Notes under the pieces: generated by a model
Told to the model about the DNA's origin: nothing
What the model saw: only the letters and a program-made list of their open reading frames with translations
The model's database searches: none
DNA from: Paenarthrobacter aurescens
GTDB taxonomy: Bacteria; Actinomycetota; Actinomycetes; Actinomycetales; Micrococcaceae
Direction: 5' to 3'
Length of the DNA: 64,000 nucleotides
Assembly: GCF_025421775.1 (NCBI RefSeq)
Contig: NZ_JAOEFX010000010.1
Location: 124,001 to 188,000, forward strand
Made by a program: the position numbers and the translations under genes
Part shown: one piece after another, positions 50,501-58,428 of the stretch
Position numbering within the stretch: position 1 is the first letter of the stretch
Layout of the letters: the number at the start of each line of letters is the position of its first letter

Positions 50501-52087
50501 CAGCTGGTCGCCGGTGGTGGGGAAGTAGTTCAGGACGTTGAATGACGCCAACTTCAGGCTGCCTCCAACGTCAGCAGGACCCTCGGGCCGGGTGGCCGTG
50601 AAGGTCGCGGGCTGCACGGATTCAGCGTTGGCCGGGCTCAAGGCGGTGAGCGGCTGGAACTTCCAGGAGTTGTTGCCGTAGCCCAGGATCACGTCCGTTC
50701 GGAATTGTGCCGGAGAGCCGACGCGGACGGGGTCCGACGTGGTCAGGTACGGCAGTTCCTGCGCCTTGGTGGTGGCGTCCTTCAAAAAGTTGGTGGACGC
50801 GCCGTCGTCGAGCTTGATGCCCCGCAGGGCGTTGTCGGCAACCACGGCGGCGTACTCCGGCGAACCGTAGGTGGCCACCGCCGTCGGCTGGACCAGAGGG
50901 GACGTTCCGGCCGCGAGGCCGATCTCGCCGTACTGGTTCAGGGAGTAGTTGTCCGTGACAGTGAAGTCGCCCTGCGGTGCAACGAGCATGCCCTCGAGGC
51001 TTTCCCGGGCAGCCTCGTTGGCCGGCAAGGTGAACGGTGTGGATTTGACCTCGGGTGCAGCCTCCGTGAGCTTCTTGAACCCAGCAGCCTCAACGGTGAG
51101 CTGGGTCTGGTTGGCGAACTCGCTGACAACACCGGTGAGTTCCACATAGTCGCCCGGCTGGACCGTTCCCGCCGTCGTCGGTGAATAGACGAACAAAGCG
51201 TCCGACGCCGTCCTGGCCGCCGCGGCGGTTTCGCCGCCACTTCCGGGAGTCTGGATGTAGTAGCCGTTGAAGCCGCCGGTTGCGTAAGCGGCTGTGACCT
51301 TGCCTCGCGTGGTCACGGTACTGCCGACAAGCGGGCTGGCCGTGCCGGTTCCCTGGATCTCCGCAATGGCCTTGACGCCGGGTTGCGGCTCAGGATCGGT
51401 GGGAGGAGTTCCGCCGCCGTTTGAGGCGGTAGGGGTGATGGTGGCGTTCAGGCTGAAGTCCGCGGCGTTGGAGTCTGTGTCCGCGCCATTGCTTCGGTTC
51501 AGGCTTTTGACGTCCGAGTTACCCGTGGGTGCGGTTGCGACGGCGGTCTCGAACGTGTTGGACGTGCCGTAGCCCAGGAGGTCTGCGATAGCGGCGTTCC
51601 CCGTCACAGAACCTGACGGCAGCGGTGAAACCGCGGTGGCCTGCTTGGCCAGGATCAGGGTTCCAGTTGTTCCACTGGGGTTGAGGGTGCCGGTGGCCTG
51701 CACATCGGGCGCGGGAAGCGCAGGGGCCGTGGACGTCCCGCTGTTGGTGGCTCCCTGCACCAGGAAGTGGCCTTTTGCAGGAATGCTTCCGGCCAGTGGG
51801 GTGATGCCCGTGGGTGCCGCGGTGGCCGTGGCCGAACGGTACTGCAGTGACCAGCCCGCCAGGCTGACCGGTGCGTCCGAGGAGTTGTAGAGCTCCACGA
51901 ACTTGTTCTTGAAGGCCGCGCCGCTGCTCCCGCCGCTGAGGTAGGCCTCGTTGATCACCACGGGCGATGAGCCTGCGGCTGCGGACGGATCATCCGCTGC
52001 CATGGCCGGAACAGCCGTCAGTGGGGCGGCAAGCAGCCCCAATGACAAGACCGTTCCTGCCGCTAATTTCCAATGTTGTTGGTGCAT
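47552..52087 (-). CDS. Secreted multidomain nuclease/5'-nucleotidase (ExeM/NucH-type endonuclease fused to a 5'-nucleotidase)
   Basis: The 1511-residue protein has a Sec signal peptide (MHQQHWKLAAGTVLSLGLLAAPLTAVPAMAA). Then come a lamin-tail-like domain (about 40-180; VVINEAYLSGGSSG, FVELYNSSDAPVSLAGWSLQY), an OB-type domain (about 235-360), and an endonuclease/exonuclease/phosphatase domain (about 505-870; ASFNVLNYF, IGDFNAY, SDHDPVVV). A metallophosphatase domain follows (about 880-1110; INDFHGRID, GNHEFDGG, GHTHKEY), with a 5'-nucleotidase C-terminal domain (about 1150-1350; NPGGLRNEL). A last Ig-like part ends near 1500. It should break extracellular DNA to nucleotides and then remove phosphate. 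No LPXTG anchor is seen. Confidence 0.92.
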   Translation of the reverse strand: MHQQHWKLAAGTVLSLGLLAAPLTAVPAMAADDPSAAAGSSPVVINEAYLSGGSSGAAFKNKFVELYNSSDAPVSLAGWSLQYRSATATAAPTGITPLAGSIPAKGHFLVQGATNSGTSTAPALPAPDVQATGTLNPSGTTGTLILAKQATAVSPLPSGSVTGNAAIADLLGYGTSNTFETAVATAPTGNSDVKSLNRSNGADTDSNAADFSLNATITPTASNGGGTPPTDPEPQPGVKAIAEIQGTGTASPLVGSTVTTRGKVTAAYATGGFNGYYIQTPGSGGETAAAARTASDALFVYSPTTAGTVQPGDYVELTGVVSEFANQTQLTVEAAGFKKLTEAAPEVKSTPFTLPANEAARESLEGMLVAPQGDFTVTDNYSLNQYGEIGLAAGTSPLVQPTAVATYGSPEYAAVVADNALRGIKLDDGASTNFLKDATTKAQELPYLTTSDPVRVGSPAQFRTDVILGYGNNSWKFQPLTALSPANAESVQPATFTATRPEGPADVGGSLKLASFNVLNYFPTTGDQLAGCVFYTDREGNPITVKEGCNARGAANAENFERQQSKIVAAITKSGADVVSLEEIENSAQFGKDRDYALSKLVEALNVKTPGVWDYVRTPANAPPLSDEDMIRTAFIYKKAVAEPVGESIIHNDTVAFASARKPLAQVFKPVGGDDDQKFIAIVNHFKSKGSAATPDDTDKGQGASNIARTKQAESLLAFSKDLQATKGTDKVFLIGDFNAYAKEDPINVLTGAGYTDLEVGTGKHSYLFGGMVGSLDHILASPAAAEAVTGTDIWNINSVESVALEYSRYNNNVTNYYAGDEFRASDHDPVVVGLNLAPDAPATVDLQFLGINDFHGRIDSNTVLFAGTVEKLRAAAAPGATAFISAGDNIGASLFASSVAKDQPTIDVLNTLELQASAVGNHEFDGGWQDLRDRVIAGGTNAKFAYLGANVYQKGTTTPVLPEYKVMDMNGMRVAVIGTVTQEVPSLVTPAGIADLEFGDPVEAINRVAAKIKAEDLADLIIVENHDGAASGTPEGATLEQEVAAGGPFAKLVNETTPDVAAIFTGHTHKEYAWDAPILDANGQPTGKTRPIVQTGNYGENVGSVTLTVDTATKSVTAYKAAIVDRTTETAESLVAAYPRVAAVKTIVDKALAEAAEIGNQPVGAVTADITTAFTPDPAGGAPKRDDRASESTLGNLVADSLVDTLKAPELGAAEIGVVNPGGLRNELYYAPDGTITYAEANAVLPFVNNLWTTSLTGAQFKTLLEQQWQTNADGTVPSRPYQQLGLSKNVNYTYDAARPAGDRITGIWVNGAVIDPAKQYRIGTFSFLATGGDNFRVFKEGANTKDTGLVDRDAWIKFLKEHNPVSPDFARRSVAVANSTAAEVKAGESITLAVSKLNLTSIGSPANASLNAVFVDAKGAAVALGAVPVSAGSATVNLKVPAAAAAGTGTLVLTAVESGTVVKALVKVAASGPNPPQCTPPVKPSKWYDIVGWLRYAFAWLEYQKCLRG

Positions 52088-52269
52088 CCGCTCTAACTTT
52101 CATTAGGGGGCCCGGTGGGACCCTTTGGACGACGCCCTCTCTCTTGTGGAGTGGACGCTGTTCCGGAAGTTACTCCGGGGTAAACCTGTTGCTCGGGCAT
52201 AGCAGAACACGACCGAATGAATGGGAGGTGGACCGATGGTGGCCGGTGGGTTCTCCGGCCACTCACGGG

Positions 52270-52761
52270 CTACTTGGCAGCACCCTTCAGGGTTCCGGTG
52301 GTGGCGGCTCCCGCAGTGCCACCGATCAGGCAGACGATCTCCCGGTCGCCGTTCTTCCACGAATCGCTGGTGGGATGGAGGAAGGTGACCTCCAGCGCGG
52401 ATTCTTCGAACGGCAAGCCAACGAACGTTGCAAACTGGGCGCCACAATACTCCTCAGCCTGTGAGCCAACCTCGGTATCCCCGGGAAACGTTGAAGCGTC
52501 CATGTTGGTCGATGCGTAGGCTTCGAGGTCATGGCTCTGATCGCACGGAATGATGGTGACATCCATGACTTCCTGGCTGTCCGGGTTGGCGATGCAGTCG
52601 CCCAACTTCACTTTGAAGGCGTCGGCCTTGGACGACTCCGTCGGCTTGCCGGATTCATCGCGTTTGGCGTCGCCGCTGCTGATCAACGAACAGCCGGCAA
52701 GTGCCAGTGATGCCATGCCCAGCATGGCGGCAGCCCGCAGGGTCTTCGAACGGTGGAGCAT
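52270..52761 (-). CDS. Lipoprotein with a septum-formation-type domain
   Basis: The 163-residue protein has a lipoprotein leader (LRAAAMLGMASLALAGC, lipobox LAGC at about 20-23). Its domain at about 47-150 matches the actinobacterial septum-formation domain family: VKLGDCI, VTIIPCDQSHDLEAYA, EEYCGAQF, REIVCLIGG, with four Cys in the usual places for two disulfides. It is likely anchored outside the membrane. Its role is not known beyond the family name. Confidence 0.82.
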   Translation of the reverse strand: MLHRSKTLRAAAMLGMASLALAGCSLISSGDAKRDESGKPTESSKADAFKVKLGDCIANPDSQEVMDVTIIPCDQSHDLEAYASTNMDASTFPGDTEVGSQAEEYCGAQFATFVGLPFEESALEVTFLHPTSDSWKNGDREIVCLIGGTAGAATTGTLKGAAK

Positions 52762-52931
52762 TCTGTCCTCATTCCAGAAGGACCACGGTGCGTCGGAAGA
52801 ACGGACCTGTGGTCAACAATGAGGGACCAGACAAGGACCCATTCCGGCAGATCCCCCAATGCCGGCAATGAGCGGATCCGGCCGGCTGCCGCTGGGTAGG
52901 AGGCAGTCGATGGGACCCGACGTGTCGAAGT

Positions 52932-53717
52932 CTAGGCGCTCTGGCCCAGGTCCTGGATCACCTTGAAGACGGCTCCCGTGGGGTCCGACAAAGTCGCCAG
53001 CCGCCCGAATGGCGTGTCTTCAGCGGGCTGCATGATGGTGGCACCGAGGGCCGTAGCTGTCTCCACGGTGTCGTCCGTGTCGTCCACAGCGAAGTAGATG
53101 CTCCACATGGACGGGACCTGCTCGGGCAGGAAACCGGAGGCATCCATGATGCCGGCCTTGGCGGCGTCGCCGGCACCAAGAGTTGTGTAACGGAATTCCG
53201 GCGTATCGCTCATAACGTCCGTGTCCCAGCCGAAGACCTTCTGGTAGAAGGTGACTGCGGAGTCATAGTCCTTGGCAAGGAGTTCATGCCACGCGGGGGC
53301 TCCGGCCTCGGCCGCGAGCTCGTAGCCCTTCATTTCACCGAACTGCCAGGCTCCGATGGAGGCCCCTGCGGCATCCCCGTACATGGCCATGCTGCCCTGC
53401 TCCGGGACCTCCATGGGTTCCAGATACACCTGGCCCCCATGGGCGGCTGCTGCTTCGGTGGTTGCCTTGATGTCGTCCGTGCGCAGGTACGTGGACCAAA
53501 CGTCCGGCATCGCGCCCATGTCCGCCTGCTTCTCCATGATGCCTGCAACCATCCTGCCGTCCTTGGACGCAGTGATGTAGCCGCCGTACTTTTCCTGGTC
53601 CCCGGTCTCGTACGTCCAACCGAAAAGCGCGGTGTAGAAGGCCTTGGCCTTCTCTGTGTCAGACGTCATCAGGTCGATCCAGCAAGGTGCGCCGGGAGTG
53701 ATGTCGGGCTTAGGCAT
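52932..53717 (-). CDS. VOC family protein with two glyoxalase-like domains
   Basis: The 261-residue protein contains two VOC modules (about 8-120 and 138-258). Each starts with a PCWIDLMTSDTEKAKAFYTALFGW- or PAWHELLAKDYDSAVTFYQKVFGW-type strand/helix and ends in a DPTGAVF-like strand. Similar proteins occur as hydroxylases or resistance proteins; no substrate can be inferred. Acidic residues are frequent. It is monocistronic. Confidence 0.9.
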   Translation of the reverse strand: MPKPDITPGAPCWIDLMTSDTEKAKAFYTALFGWTYETGDQEKYGGYITASKDGRMVAGIMEKQADMGAMPDVWSTYLRTDDIKATTEAAAAHGGQVYLEPMEVPEQGSMAMYGDAAGASIGAWQFGEMKGYELAAEAGAPAWHELLAKDYDSAVTFYQKVFGWDTDVMSDTPEFRYTTLGAGDAAKAGIMDASGFLPEQVPSMWSIYFAVDDTDDTVETATALGATIMQPAEDTPFGRLATLSDPTGAVFKVIQDLGQSA

Positions 53718-53996
53718 AGGTCAGGCTCCTGAAGTGATTCCGCGGCGAAAGCTACGGCTTATGTCAATGGTGTGGAGACAGACAGAACACTATGCGGGGG
53801 CTCTGACAGTTTCAATGATCTTCCGGTTGCCGGTTCCGGAGCGGGACGATAAATTCGCTTGGCGCTAAGAGCCACGAGTATCTGCCGTGGCACCCTGACG
53901 TCGTTACTCAGTTTTGATGGACGGCTGGATTTGGTGAAATTGCGATTTAGCGCGTACTTCGACCACCTCGACTCATCCTCGTGACTGAGTCGGAAC
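53718..53996. other. Intergenic region at the left edge of the defence-like island
   Basis: This 279-base region is AT-richer than the genes on its left. No gene is supported: the open frames on both strands lack ribosome sites and family-like sequence. I looked for a copy of the tRNA-Ser(TGA) 3' end as an attachment site and found none. It may hold the terminator of the HEPN/RES gene, but I see no strong hairpin. Confidence 0.5.
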
Positions 53997-55070
53997 CTAG
54001 GTGCCAGCTGATGCATTGGCGCCATTGCAGTCACTGATTGCGACTGAAACTCGATCTACATGGGACAGCGTTACCTCACCGCCGACGGCCAGTTCTGGTT
54101 CAAAAAGGGCCAAATTGATACCATTGCTCACTGAACTGCTGTAGACAACTCCTTGGAATCCGCGCTTCTTGATGAACTCGGAAAGGTACTGGCTCGGTAT
54201 GTATTCGAACGCAGCGCTACGAGGTTGCACCGGCTTTGTCAGTTCCTCGCCTAGGCGTTCAAGAAGAGGAAGCCCACCCCGTACGCGAGATATTTGTTCG
54301 GCGCCTTCCAAGATGAACGGTGAAACGCGTCCCCGTGGGTCACGGAGGTCAACTGCCCTGATGTCTGGGATCACGAACCGAGCGATGCAGGCCATTTCTC
54401 CGGTGTGTGGGCGAACCTCGGCAACCGCTGTATCGGGTTCGGAGCCAAGGTACAGATAGCGGATGCCAGCCGGATTGGCCCGTCCGTGCCCCGCCAAGTG
54501 GGCCGGAGGAGCGCCCATAGCGTCGAGGGAGTAGGCCACATCGTCCGATAGGAGGCGAGCCCGGAACCAAATGGCAGGTAACTCATCAGTGGGGACAATG
54601 AGTTGATCCAAGAGTTCCCCCAGCCGGTCCAGGTCTATGGGATCATCCAGAAACCATCGGTTCCGGTGCATCATTTCGTCGCGGAGGTCGTCCCAACGTT
54701 GAGGGCTCTCGCTGCTGGATTGTTCTCTAGGTAGAAACTTCCGCCGGACAATCTCGCCATCGTCTAGAACGTCCGCGAGGAGCTCTTTGGCGTGCGCGTC
54801 ATCCATTTTCGCGTGGCCAAAAATGCGCCAATCTTGCTTGAGCCAATTAACCAAGGGCTTACCGCTATCATCCTCCACGTAACAGTCGATCACCATCTCG
54901 AACCATTGGCTGAGCTCTGAAGGGGCAACCAAGCAAACATCCGATGTGTGGCAGTAATCACAGTCGCCTGTCATCGGGCTGGCTTGGTGGTCGGCAGCGA
55001 CTTTCGGAATGATGCTTCTCGTCAAACCCGGGTCATCGAAACAAGCAGCGCAACAGAACTTTTCAGACAT
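53997..55070 (-). CDS. HEPN/RES-domain protein (RES-type NAD-degrading toxin-like effector)
   Basis: The 357-residue protein starts at the ATG at 55070. Residues 1-160 contain two CxxC pairs (Cys7/Cys10 and Cys37/Cys40) and a helical part, like HEPN/RES N-terminal domains. Residues about 168-330 form a RES domain: IWFRAR (Arg170/172), GIRYLYLGSEPDTAVAEVRPH (Tyr205, Glu218) and GVVYSSSVSNGINLALF (Ser311-313). RES toxins in Res-Xre systems consume NAD+. No Xre antitoxin is adjacent. The gene overlaps the sce7725-like gene by eight bases, so the two are coupled. The island is AT-richer than its neighbours. Confidence 0.85.
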   Translation of the reverse strand: MSEKFCCAACFDDPGLTRSIIPKVAADHQASPMTGDCDYCHTSDVCLVAPSELSQWFEMVIDCYVEDDSGKPLVNWLKQDWRIFGHAKMDDAHAKELLADVLDDGEIVRRKFLPREQSSSESPQRWDDLRDEMMHRNRWFLDDPIDLDRLGELLDQLIVPTDELPAIWFRARLLSDDVAYSLDAMGAPPAHLAGHGRANPAGIRYLYLGSEPDTAVAEVRPHTGEMACIARFVIPDIRAVDLRDPRGRVSPFILEGAEQISRVRGGLPLLERLGEELTKPVQPRSAAFEYIPSQYLSEFIKKRGFQGVVYSSSVSNGINLALFEPELAVGGEVTLSHVDRVSVAISDCNGANASAGT

Positions 55071-56013
55071 CCGTTGCCCGCGAGTGGAAATCAGCGAGAG
55101 TCTCAAGATGGTGTTTTATTGAGAGTTTCTTCACATATCCCAGCCCCGGGAAGTGTCCTCGAGCGTGTAGGTCACGAAACTCTCGGACTGCAGTTGTGTC
55201 AAGGAGCCTTGTGTGTTCCTGGTCGGCGGCCGCAATAAGCTTGTTTAGGGCCTGTGAGAATTTCTTTGCCGGGTCTGTGGGGGTGTCATTGGAGTCAGAT
55301 TTAAAGTGGTAAACGAACATTGCATCGTCCTGATCCGGATCGATAAACGTCATGTGTATTGCGACGGCATACGCTGGTCCGCCGCCCTCACTGTAGTTAT
55401 CGCCTACCGTGAGGAAATCGCCGTAACCATTCATTCCTCTGTCAGTGTAGGTGACGTGCATGTCTGAGAACATGTCTAAGTGGTCATAATCGGCGTTCTT
55501 CTTGCGCTCAAATCCGTCTCGGATGAGAGTTCGATAGCCCTGACTGAAGTGCTTCATATAGAGCATGTTTGTCTGCGCATCGATGAAAATATGACGGAGG
55601 GTCTCCGATCTGCCTCCAAGAAGTTCAGAGAGGGCACGCGGCTCCGTGAATCCAGCATGGATGAGGGCTGTTCCATCTTCCGGATGCTGGCCGATAAGTC
55701 TCGATGCTTCAGTCAGGGAAGTTTCGCTAGTCAGGAGGATGCCGGCTCCAACGGCATCGTTCTCGCAATAGTCGCGAGCGAGAAGAGCAGAAATACTGTC
55801 TCCGTTGGCCTTGTGATCACCGTACCGCGGGTTAACTACCAAGATCGATTGAGCTCCCGCGTCGCAGAGTGACTGGACGGCCTTCTGAAGGCCGCCCAAG
55901 GACTCTCGAACCGGTTCGATGATTGGTACGAAACCTGACGAGGAAATGAGGTCGGCTGACTCGCGAATTGCGATGAGCTCAAACTGCTTGCCGCGGAAGT
56001 ACGGGTGATACAT
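55063..56013 (-). CDS. sce7725 family protein
   Basis: The 316-residue protein begins MYHPYFRGKQFELIAIRESADL and continues IIEPVRESLGGLQKAVQSL and ILVVNPRYGD, matching the sce7725 family (named from Sorangium cellulosum). The pattern of strands and helices suggests a TIM-barrel-like fold with Asp/His-rich loops (DMFSDMHVTYTDRGMNGYGDF, about 180-200). No catalytic function is established to my knowledge. It follows the sce7726-like gene by seven bases and overlaps the HEPN/RES gene. A hand count of 55561-55620 gave 31 of 60 G+C, below the surrounding genome. Confidence 0.82.
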   Translation of the reverse strand: MYHPYFRGKQFELIAIRESADLISSSGFVPIIEPVRESLGGLQKAVQSLCDAGAQSILVVNPRYGDHKANGDSISALLARDYCENDAVGAGILLTSETSLTEASRLIGQHPEDGTALIHAGFTEPRALSELLGGRSETLRHIFIDAQTNMLYMKHFSQGYRTLIRDGFERKKNADYDHLDMFSDMHVTYTDRGMNGYGDFLTVGDNYSEGGGPAYAVAIHMTFIDPDQDDAMFVYHFKSDSNDTPTDPAKKFSQALNKLIAAADQEHTRLLDTTAVREFRDLHARGHFPGLGYVKKLSIKHHLETLADFHSRATDV

Positions 56014-56020
56014 ACGTGAC

Positions 56021-56908
56021 TCATTTCCAGGCGAGTGCCTCTGCTAGCGGCGTTTCAACGGCTTCCTTGACGCGGATCCTGCTCTTTGCGTCACTTTTCA
56101 TCCCCAGGAAAGCGGCTCTAAGCGACGACGGCATCGACCCGACAAATCCCGCAAGGGCTGCCTGGGAACGACTCTCTTTCAAGGTTCGTACCATTTGTCC
56201 GTGCGCGACTTCCGGGTCGAGAGCCGCAAAGATCCTTCCTAACTCTGATCGTATCTGGGTATTTGGTACTTCAGGTGCATTGATGTCAAGTGCCTTTAAA
56301 ATTGCCAACGCTTCATCCACGCGAAGAAGTTCCAGAACTAATAGCGGGGAGGTCCGATCGGGTCGATTCTGAGCTTCCCGTTCGGTTTGTAGCGTGAACC
56401 TTGTCGACAGCGAAATTACGCCGACATCATCCGGGACTTTAGCTAGAACGTCCCGGACGTGGAGTGGGCTAGCTACGACGTTGACGGCTGCGAAGACATT
56501 TCTGTAACTGTTGAGTTGGTTGTCTAAACGAGCAAGAGAGTCACGCTCAGATTTGATCTCGTACGCCGTCGATGTGCCATTCAGAACCACGACATCTGCT
56601 TTGCTGGCTCCGGTACGCACTTCTCTCAACATTGTGGCGGTGTTGAGTGAGTGCCTTCCGAGGAGGATTTTTTCCGTCAGTGCGTTGCGGTAGACATACT
56701 CGTCGCGCATCCCAGTTTGCTTGAGAACGTGGTAGGCCGCATCGAAGACCGCGCCGACAGACGACTCTTTCGGAACGAGTAGCCCTATTTGAGATTGCTG
56801 TACAAGTCGAGTAAATAAAGGGGATCGGCCGTAACGGCCAAAGTCCCTGAAGACTGCAGCCGTGAAGAGGCGGCTGAGGAGGAAGGCGTCGCCTTTGTGA
56901 TATTCCAT
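56021..56908 (-). CDS. sce7726 family protein, PD-(D/E)xK nuclease-like
   Basis: The 295-residue protein starts at the ATG at 56908 with AGGAAGG upstream. It matches the sce7726 family, which is typically encoded beside sce7725. Residues 100-135 read ASKADVVVLNGTSTAYEIKSERDSLARLDNQL. Asp104, Glu117 and Lys119 form a D-x12-ExK nuclease motif, as in restriction-type endonucleases. It is the first gene of the three-gene island, which points to DNA cleavage or binding as the first function of the system. Nuclease activity is inferred from the motif only. Confidence 0.82.
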   Translation of the reverse strand: MEYHKGDAFLLSRLFTAAVFRDFGRYGRSPLFTRLVQQSQIGLLVPKESSVGAVFDAAYHVLKQTGMRDEYVYRNALTEKILLGRHSLNTATMLREVRTGASKADVVVLNGTSTAYEIKSERDSLARLDNQLNSYRNVFAAVNVVASPLHVRDVLAKVPDDVGVISLSTRFTLQTEREAQNRPDRTSPLLVLELLRVDEALAILKALDINAPEVPNTQIRSELGRIFAALDPEVAHGQMVRTLKESRSQAALAGFVGSMPSSLRAAFLGMKSDAKSRIRVKEAVETPLAEALAWK

Positions 56909-57187
56909 GGGTCCCTTCCTACGTCGACGCGGCCGCTTTGAGTCCAGTCCAGATTACCCGCCCATGAGGGCGACTGTGCCGGTATCGATGCAAGGACGAC
57001 CGCTCAGCGGCCGACCTGAAGGTCGGCGCAATTTACGGGAGGAGACTCCATTCCCCTTGTCTATCTCAAGCGACGGAGATTAGGTAGTGTCTGCTCACGC
57101 GATCGGATTAGGGTCTTTGCGATTCTGATGACCCAAGTCGATACGGCGCGAAGGATCCGGGTGGCCTGCAGGTATCCGCAGAAACAA
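56909..57187. other. Intergenic region between the island and tRNA-Ser
   Basis: The region must hold the island's promoter. It contains a GCCGACC-TGAA-GGTCGGC hairpin (57010-57027). I found no convincing -35/-10 pair, RNA gene or direct repeat of the tRNA end. An open frame at 57061-57270 runs into the tRNA gene and is not a real gene. Confidence 0.45.
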
Positions 57188-57218
57188 GAATGCCCCGGGT
57201 CGTGGACCCGGGGCATTC
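57188..57218 (-). terminator. Terminator of tRNA-Ser(TGA)
   Basis: GAATGCCCCGGGTC and GACCCGGGGCATTC form a perfect 14-base stem around GTG, directly past the tRNA 3' end on the minus strand, followed by TTGTTTC. Confidence 0.85.
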
Positions 57219-57222
57219 TCCT

Positions 57223-57313
57223 TGGCGGAAGGTAAGGGATTTGAACCCTTGGTGCGGGGTTACCGCACACTGGTTTTCAAGACCAGCTCCTTAGGCCGCT
57301 CGGACAACCTTCC
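57223..57313 (-). tRNA. tRNA-Ser (anticodon TGA)
   Basis: The class II tRNA has acceptor arms GGAAGGT and ACCTTCC with discriminator G and an encoded CCA (57223-57225). The anticodon stem CTGGT/ACCAG holds the loop CTTGAAA (anticodon TGA), followed by a long variable arm (GTGCGGTAACCCCGCAC) and a T loop TTCAAAT. Its 3' end faces the low-GC island, a common arrangement for islands at tRNA genes. Confidence 0.95.
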
Positions 57314-57414
57314 TCGCCTAGTAGTGTTTCATAGGGAGTTGGCTGTTCCAAAACATCACGTATTCCAGTCCCTGCCCCGGGGCTGGAGGACAAGCAAGAA
57401 ACCGGGAGTTCGTC

Positions 57415-58398
57415 ATGAAAGCCGTCTACATCTCAGAACCAGGCGGACCCGAAGTCCTCGAAGTCCGGGAGGTCCCGTCGCCGGTGCCAGGCGAGGGCGA
57501 AGTACTGATCGACGTCGTGGCTGCCGGCCTGAACCGGGCGGACGTCCAACAACGGCGCGGCTTCTACCCGCCGCCCCCGGGAGCTTCGGAAATTCCCGGA
57601 CTGGAGGTTTCCGGCCGGATCGCTGCCTTTGGTCCAGGAGTCACCAAAGCATTCTCGGTGGGAGACAAAGTCGTGGCATTGCTTGCCGGCGGTGGCTACG
57701 CCCAACAGGTCGCCGTGCCCGCGGAGCAAGTGCTCCGGGTTCCTGAAGGCGTGGACCTGGTCACGGCGGCGGCCCTTCCGGAAGTTGCCGCCACCGTCTA
57801 CTCGAACCTCATCATGACGGCACAACTGCAGCCCGGCGAGACCGTGCTCATCCACGGCGCCACCGGCGGCATCGGAACCATGGCCATCCAACTGGCCAAG
57901 GCCCACGGCGCAACTGTGGCCACCACTGCAGGTACGGACGAAAAAGTCAGCACCGCCAAGGCCTTCCTGGGAGCCGACATCGCCATCAACTACACCGAAG
58001 AGGACTTCGCTGAAAGCCTCAAGGCGCAAAACGGCGGCAAAGGCGCGGACGTGATCCTCGACGTCGTGGGTGCCAAGTACCTGCAGCAGAACGTCGAGGC
58101 GCTCGCCGACTACGGACGCCTCATCGTTATCGGCCTCCAAGGCGGCACCAAAGCCGAAATCAACCTCGGACAGCTGCTGAGCAAACGCGCTGCGGTCATC
58201 GGCACGGCTCTCCGGCCCAGGCCGGTCGCCGAAAAGGGGATCATCATGTCTGCCGTGCGCGAGTCTGTTTGGCCCCTGCTCACCGACGGACGGATAAGGC
58301 CCCTCGTCGCCAAGTCATTCCCCCTGGACCAGGTCCGGGAAGCGCATGAGTACTTTGACTCCGGAGACCACGTGGGCAAGGTCCTGCTCCTTCTCTGA
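57415..58398 (+). CDS. NAD(P)H quinone oxidoreductase (zinc-independent medium-chain type, PIG3/QorA-like)
   Basis: The 327-residue protein starts with GGGAG seven bases upstream. It is a medium-chain dehydrogenase/reductase without catalytic zinc ligands: GroES-like half (about 1-120; VAAGLNRADVQQRRGFYPPP, typical of the PIG3/quinone oxidoreductase family) and a Rossmann half with VLIHGATGGIGTMAIQLAK (about 143-161). It reduces quinones with NADPH. A PadR regulator follows 30 bases downstream and is probably cotranscribed. Confidence 0.92.
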   Translation: MKAVYISEPGGPEVLEVREVPSPVPGEGEVLIDVVAAGLNRADVQQRRGFYPPPPGASEIPGLEVSGRIAAFGPGVTKAFSVGDKVVALLAGGGYAQQVAVPAEQVLRVPEGVDLVTAAALPEVAATVYSNLIMTAQLQPGETVLIHGATGGIGTMAIQLAKAHGATVATTAGTDEKVSTAKAFLGADIAINYTEEDFAESLKAQNGGKGADVILDVVGAKYLQQNVEALADYGRLIVIGLQGGTKAEINLGQLLSKRAAVIGTALRPRPVAEKGIIMSAVRESVWPLLTDGRIRPLVAKSFPLDQVREAHEYFDSGDHVGKVLLLL

Positions 58399-58428
58399 TT
58401 CGTCCGACCAACTGCAGCGAGGAGCCTC

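Noticed and set aside
53718..53996. Possible left attachment repeat of the tRNA-Ser island
   Set aside because: Only a seven-base match (CTTGGCG) to the tRNA flank was found, which is not significant.
57061..57270. 69-residue open frame on the minus strand
   Set aside because: It overlaps tRNA-Ser(TGA) and its terminator, has no ribosome site and no protein-like composition.
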